Below the pieces are notes generated by a model. The model did not search any database. It had not been told where the DNA came from and worked only from the letters and a program-made list of their open reading frames with translations. Made by a program: the position numbers and the translations under genes. A stretch of 34,429 nt of DNA, taken from positions 1 through 34,429 of the forward strand of contig JASJDH010000036.1 of assembly GCA_030065175.1 (NCBI GenBank), in the 5' to 3' direction. Below, piece by piece: positions 8,775-17,769 of the stretch. This DNA is from Leptolyngbyaceae cyanobacterium MO_188.B28. Lineage in GTDB: Bacteria; Cyanobacteriota; Cyanobacteriia; Phormidesmidales; Phormidesmidaceae. Numbering within the stretch: position 1 is the first letter of the stretch; the number at the start of each line of letters is the position of its first letter.

Positions 8775-9487
8775 ATGTCCTTAAATTACGTTTGAGTTGC
8801 TGACAAAAAGACAAGGTAATATAGGGTCACACAATTTTGCCCTAAGTTTGTCACCTCTTTACACTTAAACTGTGATATAAAGAACCCGCTTCACAAATAA
8901 GCTAGCGACCCAACTGAGCTAGCTTTAATACATAACATAGTTGTTGACGTAGATACTCAGTTCAGAGCTTAGAGTATGCGACAGATGTATGCGTTAAGAA
9001 CTCAACATTGGTTCTCGATGCTGATTGGATTGCAACAAAGTAGGTTTTTGTGTAGGTTTCCTTACCTTCTCACCCATTTGTTTCGAGTTTGTCACCCCTT
9101 ATGTCTTACATTAAGGAGGTAAAGTTCAATCAAGATTCCATACTTTTGGAACCACATCTATCCTCTTTTTTGTCATCAATCAGCTCTAGACTGAATAAGT
9201 CTAGACCAAATAAATCAGGATCAAGTTCCGCAAAAGAAAACTCTCAAGTCTACTTATGTTGACTTCGCTCAATAAATTTCCCAAAGTATCTCTTCTATCC
9301 TTTAGAAGGGTTAATTGAGCAAATCAAAAATTAAATTGACAGAATTTTGCGGCACTTAAGCTATCTTCAGGGGGTCTTTTCTTTAAGAGGCTTGAATTGG
9401 ATTTTATGGAATCAACACCTAATTTAAAGCAGGGAAACCACAACCAGAAAAGTCCGAAATCTTCATAGCATATCTACAAGTTTTCTC
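8775..9487 (+). promoter_or_regulatory. Long untranslated region before the glycosyltransferase pair
   Basis: No gene is visible in about 710 bases. There are three hairpins: AAGCTAGC/GCTAGCTT (8899-8925), TCTAGACT/AGTCTAGA with a 5-nt loop (9185-9205), and CTTCTA/TAGAAG (9292-9308). Two direct copies of AGTTTGTCACCYCTT lie at 8845-8859 and 9086-9100. A strong Shine-Dalgarno-like AAGGAGGT (9113-9120) has no start codon after it. A candidate -35 TTGACA (9336-9341) has a weak -10 near 9359-9366. The repeats and hairpins could be operator or leader structures for the polysaccharide genes; this is inference. Confidence 0.4.
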
Positions 9488-10630
9488 ATGAAAATAGCAT
9501 TGGTCCATGACTATTTGACCCAAGGAGGAGGAGCAGAGCGAGTATTTGAGCTGCTTTGTCAGTACTTTCCAAGTGCTGATATTTTTACCTCTTTGTATGA
9601 CCCCGAAAAATCAATTGACTTAGGTGAGCGGGTAGTCAAGACTACAGTGCTGCAACACCTGCCAGGAGCAAAGAAGTATTTTAGGCTGTTGGCGCCGCTT
9701 TATTACACAGCTTTTCGCACACTAGATCTTCAAAATTACGATCTAATTATCAGTAGCTCCACCAGCTTTGCCAAGGCGGTGCGGAAACGACCAGACGCTT
9801 ATCACATTTGCCTCTGTCATAATGTGACAAGGTTTCTTTGGGACACTGAAACTTACTTAAAGGAATATTCAGACTATAAAAAATTCTACCCGCTGATTGA
9901 ACAAATCTTTGCTCTCATGAGGATGCAAGATCTAAGATATGCTCAAGAGCCTGACATGTATATTTCTAACTCTAGTGCAGTCGCGGATCGCATCAGAAAA
10001 ACCTACAATCGGCAGGCAAAGGTCATTCATTATCCCATTCGCAGCAAGAATTTTTCGTTTTCCAGCCAAAAAGAGGACTTCTACCTGGTCGCCTCTCGAC
10101 TACTCGGCTATAAGCACGTAGATATTACGGTCAAAGCCTTCAATGAGTTGGGATGGCCCCTGGTGATCATTGGCGATGGTCCAGAGCGAAAGTGGCTGGA
10201 GTCTCAAGCTGCAGATAACATTACATTTTTAGGTCGGGTAAGTGATGCAGAGCGGCGCTGCTTAATGTCTAAAGCCCGCTCAGTCATCGTTGCCGCCTTG
10301 GAAGATTATGGATTGGTTCCGATTGAGGCGAATGCGAGCGGCACGCCGGTGATTGCTTATGGCGCAGGGGGAGCCTTAGAAACCCAAATCCATGGCATGA
10401 CAGGGATGTTTTTTGAAGAGCAAACCCCTGAATCCCTGAAAAGGGTCCTGCTTGAAGCCAGAAATATGACCTGGGATCATGAACAAATTAGGAAGCATGC
10501 ACTCAGCAATTTTTCTGAGAAAATCTTCTTTAGACGGCTCAAGCGAGTACTGAATAATGTGTGTGACAATCGTACTATGCACACCAATAGTCAACTGTTT
10601 CAAACAATTGCCTCAGGGGCGGTGGGCTAG
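9488..10630 (+). CDS. Family-4 glycosyltransferase (WbaZ-like)
   Basis: A 380-residue GT-B fold retaining glycosyltransferase. The N-terminal domain opens with MKIALVHDYLTQGGGAERV, the usual acceptor-side glycine loop. The C-terminal domain has the nucleotide-sugar site: YLVASRLLGYKHVDITVKAFN, VIIGDGPE, ITFLGRVSD, and the E-x7-E motif at E272/E280 (EDYGLVPIEANASGTPVIA). The overall pattern resembles WbaZ-type mannosyltransferases, but the donor and acceptor cannot be fixed from sequence alone. It should act at the cytoplasmic face of the membrane on a lipid-linked sugar. It is the first gene after a long untranslated region and is followed, 87 bases on, by a second GT4 on the same strand, probably one transcript. 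The start ATG 9488 is clear, although no strong Shine-Dalgarno precedes it. Confidence 0.9.
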   Translation: MKIALVHDYLTQGGGAERVFELLCQYFPSADIFTSLYDPEKSIDLGERVVKTTVLQHLPGAKKYFRLLAPLYYTAFRTLDLQNYDLIISSSTSFAKAVRKRPDAYHICLCHNVTRFLWDTETYLKEYSDYKKFYPLIEQIFALMRMQDLRYAQEPDMYISNSSAVADRIRKTYNRQAKVIHYPIRSKNFSFSSQKEDFYLVASRLLGYKHVDITVKAFNELGWPLVIIGDGPERKWLESQAADNITFLGRVSDAERRCLMSKARSVIVAALEDYGLVPIEANASGTPVIAYGAGGALETQIHGMTGMFFEEQTPESLKRVLLEARNMTWDHEQIRKHALSNFSEKIFFRRLKRVLNNVCDNRTMHTNSQLFQTIASGAVG

Positions 10631-10717
10631 ATACACCCACAGATGTAAAGCCTACCCCTTTTCCCCCACCCATTCTCTCCCTGTTAGAGGAGGGGTGTTT
10701 TGCTAAAGGAAGTCCTG

Positions 10718-11905
10718 ATGAAAATTCTCTTTTTAGATCAAAGTAGTAAGCTGGGGGGGGCGGAACTATCACTTTCAGATGTAGCAAAACCCTACCGAAA
10801 TGACTGTTTGGTGGGCATATTCGCCGATGGGCCATTTCGAGAGTTCCTAGAGAAGGCTCAAATACCGGTTCAGGTTTTAACCAACCAACCCATCCAAATT
10901 TCTCGAGACAGTCATTTCATTCAGAGTATCAGCCGCCTTGGCTCCTTGATTCCTTTGATCGCCAGGGTGACTAAGATAGCTCGTGACTACGACATCATCT
11001 ACGCAAATACCCAAAAAGCGCTCGTGGTCGGTGCATTAGCTAGCTTCTTAAGTCGGCGCCCTTTGGTATACCATTTGCGCGATATCCTCTCCACTGATCA
11101 CTTTAGTCGAACCAATTGTTGGATCGCAGTTACGTTAGCCAATCGCTTTGCCTCACTAGTGATTGCTAATTCGAAAGCAACTCAGTCAGCATTTATTGAA
11201 GCGGGCGGTCGCCCAGAAATCACGACAGTTGTTTATAACGGATTTGACCCTGAAAATTATCAGAGCCAACCCTCCAGTCTAAGTCATCTAAAGCAACAGT
11301 TAGGAATCCATAATCAATATGTAGTCGGCCATTTCAGCCGTCTGTCTCCCTGGAAAGGCCAGCATATTTTGATTGAAGCGCTGACTCATTGTCCTGAGGA
11401 TGTTACGACTATTTTAGTGGGGGATCCCCTCTTTGGAGAAGAGGAGTATGCCGAGCAGCTCCACCAACAGGTAGCGGACCTCGGATTGGAGAATCGCGTT
11501 CAGTTTTTAGGGTTTCGGTCAGATATTCCCTCTTTAATGGCCTGTTGTGATTTAATCGCCCACACGTCGATTTCCCCCGAACCTTTCGGAAGAGTGATTA
11601 TCGAAGCGATGTTTTGCAATCGGCCTGTGGTTGCGGCGGCGGCTGGCGGAGTCGTTGAATTAGTCGAGTCAGGCAGAACAGGTTGGTTGGTCAAACCTGG
11701 AGATGTGAAGGAACTCGCCGACGTCATCACCCTGTGTCGGCGCAATCCCAAACTGGCAATAGAGACAGCGAGCCAAGCGCAGCAACATTTACAGATGAGT
11801 GGGCGGTTTCACTTGTCAAAGACTAATCAACAAATTGCCCATTTGCTACGTCAGTTGATGAAGGAAACGCCTTACACATTGGATCCTTCATCTGAAAGGA
11901 GTTGA
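10718..11905 (+). CDS. Family-4 glycosyltransferase
   Basis: A 395-residue GT4. I chose ATG 10718 (MKILFLDQSSKLGGAELSL) over the in-frame TTG at 10700 because AAAGGA (10705-10710) sits at proper spacing and the protein then starts as family members do. The N-terminal domain has GGAE; the C-terminal Rossmann domain has VVGHFSRLSPWKGQHILIEAL, TILVGDP, VQFLGFRSDIPSLM, and the E-x7-E pair E288/E296 (EPFGRVIIEAMFCNRPVVA). It should add one sugar in the polysaccharide pathway; specificity is unknown. The 87-base gap before it carries a pyrimidine-rich stretch and GAGGAGGGG, part of a repeat. It ends next to a broken reading frame and an IS110 element, so the original operon may have continued further. 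Confidence 0.9.
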   Translation: MKILFLDQSSKLGGAELSLSDVAKPYRNDCLVGIFADGPFREFLEKAQIPVQVLTNQPIQISRDSHFIQSISRLGSLIPLIARVTKIARDYDIIYANTQKALVVGALASFLSRRPLVYHLRDILSTDHFSRTNCWIAVTLANRFASLVIANSKATQSAFIEAGGRPEITTVVYNGFDPENYQSQPSSLSHLKQQLGIHNQYVVGHFSRLSPWKGQHILIEALTHCPEDVTTILVGDPLFGEEEYAEQLHQQVADLGLENRVQFLGFRSDIPSLMACCDLIAHTSISPEPFGRVIIEAMFCNRPVVAAAAGGVVELVESGRTGWLVKPGDVKELADVITLCRRNPKLAIETASQAQQHLQMSGRFHLSKTNQQIAHLLRQLMKETPYTLDPSSERS

Positions 11906-12098
11906 GGAAAAGCATAAACTAGCAACCTGGATTATTCAGGTAGGTATTTTATTATTTATTTTCGTATTTATTTATCGAGTCTCGCGACTTATTCCTGCAG
12001 ACAATAGGGAATTTTCAGAACTGATATCAAGTCATCGAGAACGCCTTTACGGAATTTGCTTCAAAATAAAGTCCCAGCAACAGGCAGTGGATGAGTAG
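11892..12098 (+). pseudogene. Short membrane ORF, probably a truncated gene
   Basis: An open frame reads VEEKHKLATW, then a clear hydrophobic helix (IIQVGILLFIFVFIY), then about 40 charged residues up to TAG at 12096-12098. It follows the GT4 stop closely, and AAAGGAG (11895-11901) would serve as its ribosome site. However, the frame has no ATG, GTG or TTG; only CTG 11892 is available, and it lies ahead of that site. It looks like the first part of a third operon gene, with start lost and tail cut off where the IS110 region begins. I do not recognise the family. Confidence 0.3.
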
Positions 12099-12164
12099 AT
12101 AAGATATTTTGCATCATATGTCAGCTAGTCCAGTTCCTTGGGATGTACGTAGGCATGTCCCCTA

Positions 12165-12345
12165 TCCTTGTATCTTCAGAGATAAGGTAACCCGTCCCAT
12201 CCTAGGTGCACTAACACCGCACGGTAGCCAGGGTGCCTTATTGTAAAAAAGAGCGTGGATAACCAGAAGCCACCGAGGTGCAAGACACCGTAGGGTAGCG
12301 CCGGTCGCCACGCCCTAGCCCAATGAAAAGAACTCGAACCATCGC
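12165..12345 (+). ncRNA. Candidate IS110 bridge RNA
   Basis: The region just upstream of an IS110 transposase can fold into two similar branched stem-loops after a small 5' hairpin (TATC/GATA, about 12170-12184). Loop 1 is closed by TAAGG/CCTTA plus ACCC/GGGT (12183-12240) and capped by GGTG-CACTAA-CACC (12205-12218). Loop 2 is closed by GCGTGG/CCACGC (12253-12313) and capped by GGTG-CAAGA-CACC (12277-12289). The 3' sides of the two loops share GGTAGC (12223-12228 and 12294-12299). Two internal loops in tandem, each with a left and right single-stranded guide, is the known plan of IS110 bridge RNAs (target loop first, donor loop second). Boundaries are approximate; the folding was done by eye. 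Confidence 0.55.
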
Positions 12346-12415
12346 TAGAGGCTTGACCTCGCATTCGCAAGGAAGAGTGTTCAAAGGGTCAAAACAAACC
12401 TAATAGCTAGAATAA

Positions 12416-13354
<939 letters not shown>

Positions 13355-13366
13355 AAAAACTGGACA

Positions 13367-13402
13367 ATAAGTCTTTTAAACGCTTGAAGATAAGTCTTTT
13401 AA
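13367..13402 (+). repeat. Direct repeat just after the IS110 transposase
   Basis: Two perfect copies of ATAAGTCTTTTAA (13367-13379 and 13390-13402), 23 bases apart start to start, lie just after the transposase stop. They may belong to the right end of the IS or to the host site. Position is the only clue. Confidence 0.5.
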
Positions 13403-14428
13403 GCTAAAGTGAACGGACGAGCATGCCGTCATTTTTCCATGAATAGTAGAATTTAGAAAAACCTCCTAATAATGGTAAATTCAACGATTTGAAGGGGTTT
13501 CAGCGGCCTTTGAAAAAGTTGCCTGGGAAACTCAACGTCTTAGGCAAGGAGTCCTAATATTCAGTTACTTCTGTCAATGCTTTTCAAGCGCCAGAAATAT
13601 TTAGTTCTGTATGCAGATAACTATGACAGGTGCAATTTTTTTCTTGTCTGTATTCCTTGTTGCTTTTTGAGCTTCTTTCTGCTGAAATATCCCTTTTTTA
13701 CTTGACATACAAGACAATCGCTGCTGTCATAGGGAGCATTCCACTTTTGCAAAAATAGTCATTGGCGCTCAGTCACAGACTGGGCCTCCCTAAAACCCCT
13801 CTGAGACAAGTGTAGTGGACTGACACCAGGGCTCGACTTCCAGCTATTCAGCCTGTCTTTGCCGAGGTTTTAAGGGGCATTAAACGTTTTAGACGCCGAA
13901 TACGGTCCTTAGCGGGTCAGGTTTGGTGGACGACAAATAAAGCCGCTTGGCGGCTCACATGCTCCAGTATCTATTTGAGCACTGAGTTCTCAATCCTTTC
14001 CAGACTATTGAGTTCTGTTTTGTCATGGGTGTCTGTGTCGTGAAATTTGCACAGACATCCATGACAAAATCCAGTTAATTTTAGCAACCTGTTACACAAT
14101 TAATTTTGCCAATATGCAATCGATATATAGACATTAGTTATGGAGTTATAGTGTTACCCATCATTAAATAGATAGGGAAGGCTATGCACCATGTTCCTTC
14201 AAGTTTCAATTATTTTATAAATTCAAGAGCTTACTTTAAGAGTCCATAAAATACGGATCGAAACATTGCTAGATTACTGTAGTGCAAATAAATTTTTATA
14301 GGGCATATAAAAAAGCTTGTTGGACTCTATCATGGCTTTTTTGATTGTTAATACTAATTGATTCCTTTGGAACTTAGATCCCAATTTAGTGCATCCCTGA
14401 GACCGCTGATTGTACATTTGGGTAAATC
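13403..14428. other. Non-coding region between the IS110 element and a dioxygenase gene
   Basis: No convincing gene is seen in about 1 kb. The piece 13830-14040 has an open plus-strand frame (PVFAEVLRGIKRFRRRIRSL) with no start, perhaps a gene remnant that I cannot identify. A 20-bp hairpin lies at 14018-14069. An A-run/T-run inverted repeat (AAAAAAGC/GCTTTTTT, 14309-14342) lies 90 bases before the dioxygenase. The rest is AT-rich. Confidence 0.35.
14018..14069. repeat. Near-perfect 20-bp hairpin
   Basis: The left arm TTTTGTCATGGGTGTCTGTG (14018-14037) pairs with 14050-14069 across a 12-base loop. There is only one non-Watson-Crick position, and it becomes G-U in the plus-strand transcript. 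The A/T-rich outer ends resemble a bidirectional terminator or a tiny mobile repeat. It lies far from any gene end. Confidence 0.7.
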
Positions 14429-15388
14429 ATGCCTGCTTCCTATTTATATCAAGATCAATTCATTCAAACCTACAAACGTTTGCGCGATAGAATAATCAAA
14501 GAAATTCTTGATTTGAATTATTTCCAATCTCTCTCTGAAGCTGCTTACCGAAAAGCAGTTAAGAGATATTCTACTTCTTTACCTACGCTCTCTCCCGTCG
14601 ACTCTGAAATCATCGAGACTCTTTATCATGAAGGTGTTTATATTACCTCTTTAGAAAATCTGGAAGTTTCCTCTACTCCTTTACTCACAAATGCTTGCCA
14701 GAATCTCTTGCCAAAATTGCTAGCAGTTTCTCCAAAAAGTGAGAAGCAATTTTCAATTCATGCTAGTTCCTCACAACTAATGGAGTATCCAGAAATTTTC
14801 AATTGGGGGCTAGAAGAAAAGTTTCTCAACATTATTGAAAATTACCTCTCTCTTCCGGTAGCTTTTCATGGCTTATACTTTCGTCGAGATTTGGCCAATT
14901 CAGTCGAAAGGAATTCAAGATTGTGGCATCTTGATAGAGAAGATCGCCGCATGTTAAAAATCATTATTTACTTAAATGATGTTAGTGAAGAAGGTGGGGC
15001 ATTTCAGTATATTCCCAGGTCTTTAACGGCGAAAGCTTTCAAGTCGCTTAAATATGACTATGGCAATAAAACTGATAAATATATTAATGACAAAACCATG
15101 GAAGACGTGATCCCTAAATCGCAATGGAAATCGTGTGTCGGGGCTTCTGGTACAGTGGTTTTCGCTGACACCGCCAGCATTTTTCATCGTGGTAAGGTTC
15201 CTGTATCCTCCGAAAGATTTTCCCTATTTTTCGACTATACTTCTAGGCGGCCAAAGCGTCCCAACTATTGTAATACTCGCTTTTCTGTGAATGAGTTGAC
15301 AACACTTTCCCAAAAACTATCCAAACGACAAAAAGAATGTATTTGGGGAAATCACAAGCTTCTATTCGGATTGAACTCATTCGTTTAA
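14429..15388 (+). CDS. Fe(II)/2-oxoglutarate dioxygenase, PhyH-like
   Basis: A 319-residue protein of the phytanoyl-CoA dioxygenase-like superfamily. The iron triad is H167-x-D169 (LWHLDRED) and H253 (IFHRGKVP). R263, ten residues after the last His (SERFSLFFDYT), fits the 2-oxoglutarate carboxylate anchor. The core strands LKIIIYLND, GAFQYIPRSLTA and ASGTVVFADTASIFHRG match the double-stranded beta-helix. Such enzymes hydroxylate or desaturate small molecules or glycan-linked groups; the substrate is unknown. A clear paralogue lies at 18864-19778 on the other strand and shares AFHG/AYHG-M/LYF, WHLD, IIYLND and FHRGKVP. The context suggests a role in modifying the polysaccharide or a lipid carrier. 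It stands alone on the plus strand and may be the end of an operon broken by IS110. Confidence 0.85.
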   Translation: MPASYLYQDQFIQTYKRLRDRIIKEILDLNYFQSLSEAAYRKAVKRYSTSLPTLSPVDSEIIETLYHEGVYITSLENLEVSSTPLLTNACQNLLPKLLAVSPKSEKQFSIHASSSQLMEYPEIFNWGLEEKFLNIIENYLSLPVAFHGLYFRRDLANSVERNSRLWHLDREDRRMLKIIIYLNDVSEEGGAFQYIPRSLTAKAFKSLKYDYGNKTDKYINDKTMEDVIPKSQWKSCVGASGTVVFADTASIFHRGKVPVSSERFSLFFDYTSRRPKRPNYCNTRFSVNELTTLSQKLSKRQKECIWGNHKLLFGLNSFV

Positions 15389-15544
15389 CTCAAAAAGCTA
15401 CATCTCGACTAGTTTAAAACCCGTTTTTTTCTCCTCTGAGTCGCGGTGAGTTTTAAATTTGTCAGCGATTTCAAGGGGATGTGCATCCAGCTCCAAAGTC
15501 AAAATCGGCTCCAACTTAAAGCGGGACAATCCAGTAGAGAATTT

Positions 15545-15592
15545 CAGGAGACATAAGTCAGTCAGGAAATAGATTCTGACTCCTGTCTCCTG
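15545..15592. terminator. Hairpin between two convergent genes
   Basis: CAGGAGAC (15545-15552) pairs with GTCTCCTG (15585-15592), and AGTCAG (15556-15561) with CTGACT (15576-15581). It sits between a plus-strand and a minus-strand gene that converge, where a two-way terminator would be useful, but there is no T-run. The motif resembles the repeat at 33188. The rest of 15389-15820 shows no gene. Confidence 0.4.
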
Positions 15593-15820
15593 TAGGGATT
15601 TGCCCTTCTTGAAGAGTATTCATGCTCCGTTAGAATGTCCCAGCTTAAGTTGATTCCCGTCAAAATCATTGTCGGTGGGGAAAACTTCACACGACGATTC
15701 AATATAAACTGAGCCGTCAAATCCGGTTTGTCCTAAGCATACTATCCAATCCGAACCTATATTATCTTGCCGTCGGTATCATCTGACGAAATTCCCTACT
15801 TTAAGAAGCATAACGTCATT

Positions 15821-17680
15821 TTACCTAATGGTCTCATGCGTTTCGATACGCCACGCTTCTGGTCCAAAGATGTACTCACGCACTCTTGATCCCAACGTCA
15901 GCTTTAGATTGCCGCCTTGCGGGTATGTCGTCCAAGGATTCTCCATCAGGGGCCAAGACTGGGTGTCTATATCTCGATGGTTTACTTTAAGGAGCCGATC
16001 GAAGCGAATATCCAGTATATTTCCGTCCAGATCAATGTATTTGATTCTCGGATACCGATCAAGAATTTGGCTATCGTCGATATGGTCCGTAAAGTTCAAG
16101 GCGTTTGAAAAATCGGTCAAATTAGCGAATTCTCCTCGAAAAGCTGCAACTGCAACTAGCCCTATTTTTAATTTACCTTGAGGAATAAAACGAGGCCCTT
16201 GGAATTTGGTGTCTTGGCTTGACCAATCGAAACCAATCCTTTCACCATTGGAAGCAATAGTAAAGAGCGAGAGCCCAATCATCACTGTCCCGTAGTCCAG
16301 ATAAATCGCTCCTTGTTCCGAGTGGTCTATATAATCAATAAACCCTTGGGGTGTTCTGCCGATGACGTATTTATGCGCATTATCAGCCGGAATATTATAA
16401 ACACCGATAATTGTTTTATTGTGTTGTAGGACTTGTTCGTAATCGGTGATTCCTCTTCTTTTTTTGGGATGAGTGACCCAAAAGATACTATCTTGGTCTG
16501 ACTCAGTCCAAACAATACCCCAGCGATGCCCTTGAGCTGACCAACCTAATTTGTCGCCTTGCTCTTCAAACTGACTATAAATAGCGCCCTCTGGCGCCAT
16601 ATAGGTGGTTTTAAAGAACTGATCGTCATTGCCTTCCCATCGATCATAGGCCCTATGAATATAAGGGCTTTGGCGCTGTTGAGCAATATCTTGTATCATT
16701 TCTGGAACCCGGTAGGAGGCTACGGCGTGTTGGACCGAATAGGCTGCTTCAACAGAGAAAGAGGCGGGGTCTTTTCCACCTAAAAACAGCCATAAAACGT
16801 ACTGTCCAGCGCCATATTCGTTCTGCCGATGAACCAGAGGAAATTTTCGTAGGCTGGAAGCAGCCCAGTGACCATCGAGCCATTCACCGCTTGGGTTGAT
16901 TAAGAGCCATTCAAAAATAATTTGAGCTTTGTATTTTATTTCCTCATCTTTAGCAAAGTCTGCCAGTGTTCGAAATGCTCCGAGATACATCGCGTGATAG
17001 ACGGGCGAATCATGTTCCACCATGCCTTGGATTACGAAGTCAGACATCATTTTGAGGATCTTGGACCTGCCCGCGGGATCATCAGGACTGTAGTTTCCTG
17101 CAAATTCTTCATCCGGCCATTCTTCAGAAGCTAGAAAACGCGCGGCCGCCAACATAATTTTATGGTTTTCCGTTTTGCCGCTATCGTAAACTTCAGCTTC
17201 GAGGAGACGTTGTTTTGCTTTCGCCTTCTGTGCTTCGCTATATAATGCTTGCCATCTAAAATAGGAGTCGATCAGACCCCAGTAATAAAAGCTATAGTCT
17301 TCAAAAATTCTCTCATGGGCAAGGTCAACTACACCCCTAGCTAGATCTTCTTCACCACGGTGAAACAAAGCCTGGGCGTACCAGAAGGCATATTTTGAAT
17401 ATTGTTCATCGCGAGTATCAACATTCGTCGTAGAAAATTCCGCCAGAAGTTTTTCAGCACGGGATTCAAAGGTATTTAGCCGATCTGAGAAATTTAGCTG
17501 ATCTGAGGTATTTAGCCGATCTGAAGTTTGAAGAGGCGTGAGCGGCTCCGAAGTTGGAAGAGGCGTGAGCGACTTAGGAAGATCACATGCGCAGGATATT
17601 GTTAATAGATATGCAGAGTTTATTACAGAAAAAAGCCGCTTAAATCTTTTGATTCCGAATATCCAATTTATGAATTTCAC
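15821..17680 (-). CDS. Secreted polysaccharide-lyase-like protein, family not recognised
   Basis: A 619-residue protein. Residues 1-32 form a basic stretch plus a hydrophobic core ending in SCAC, a signal peptide and possibly a lipoprotein site, though the lipobox is poor. Residues 35-70 are a short repetitive linker rich in Ser, Thr and Leu. Residues about 70-330 are helical, with aromatic and histidine-rich turns (HDSPVYHAMYLGAFRTLADFA, RQNEYGAGQYVLWLFLGG). Residues about 340-619 are beta-rich (WGIVWTESDQDSIFWVTHP, YLDYGTVMIGLSLF). A helical toroid followed by a beta sandwich is the plan of heparinase II/III- and chondroitinase-type lyases, so cutting of an acidic, perhaps sulfated, polymer is a fair guess. 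I do not recognise a named family. The start is GTG 17680 with no Shine-Dalgarno. Confidence 0.6.
   Translation of the reverse strand: MKFINWIFGIKRFKRLFSVINSAYLLTISCACDLPKSLTPLPTSEPLTPLQTSDRLNTSDQLNFSDRLNTFESRAEKLLAEFSTTNVDTRDEQYSKYAFWYAQALFHRGEEDLARGVVDLAHERIFEDYSFYYWGLIDSYFRWQALYSEAQKAKAKQRLLEAEVYDSGKTENHKIMLAAARFLASEEWPDEEFAGNYSPDDPAGRSKILKMMSDFVIQGMVEHDSPVYHAMYLGAFRTLADFAKDEEIKYKAQIIFEWLLINPSGEWLDGHWAASSLRKFPLVHRQNEYGAGQYVLWLFLGGKDPASFSVEAAYSVQHAVASYRVPEMIQDIAQQRQSPYIHRAYDRWEGNDDQFFKTTYMAPEGAIYSQFEEQGDKLGWSAQGHRWGIVWTESDQDSIFWVTHPKKRRGITDYEQVLQHNKTIIGVYNIPADNAHKYVIGRTPQGFIDYIDHSEQGAIYLDYGTVMIGLSLFTIASNGERIGFDWSSQDTKFQGPRFIPQGKLKIGLVAVAAFRGEFANLTDFSNALNFTDHIDDSQILDRYPRIKYIDLDGNILDIRFDRLLKVNHRDIDTQSWPLMENPWTTYPQGGNLKLTLGSRVREYIFGPEAWRIETHETIR
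17471..17578 (-). repeat. In-frame tandem repeats in the lyase-like gene
   Basis: Three 18-base units (17471-17488, 17489-17506, 17507-17524; first and third identical) encode variants of RLNTSD/QLNFSD. Two 27-base units follow (17525-17551, 17552-17578) and encode SEPLTPLQT and KSLTPLPTS-like nonapeptides. Both unit lengths are multiples of three, so copy number can change without breaking the frame. They form the linker after the signal peptide. Confidence 0.85.
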
Positions 17681-17769
17681 TGCTATTTACTTATTTTAAA
17701 TTGGTTGATTTATTTTCAAAAATTATCTGAATTATGTCTCTTAGGGATTATATTTAATTTTGGGTAGTC

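Noticed and set aside
9110-9200. Small gene after the strong AAGGAGGT at 9113
   Set aside because: No ATG, GTG or TTG follows at useful spacing.
13830-14040. Plus-strand frame PVFAEVLRGIKRFRRR as part of a recombinase
   Set aside because: There is a faint likeness to the N-terminal domain of tyrosine recombinases but no start and no catalytic part.
17471-17578. CRISPR array
   Set aside because: The units are contiguous and lie in frame inside a gene, with no spacers.
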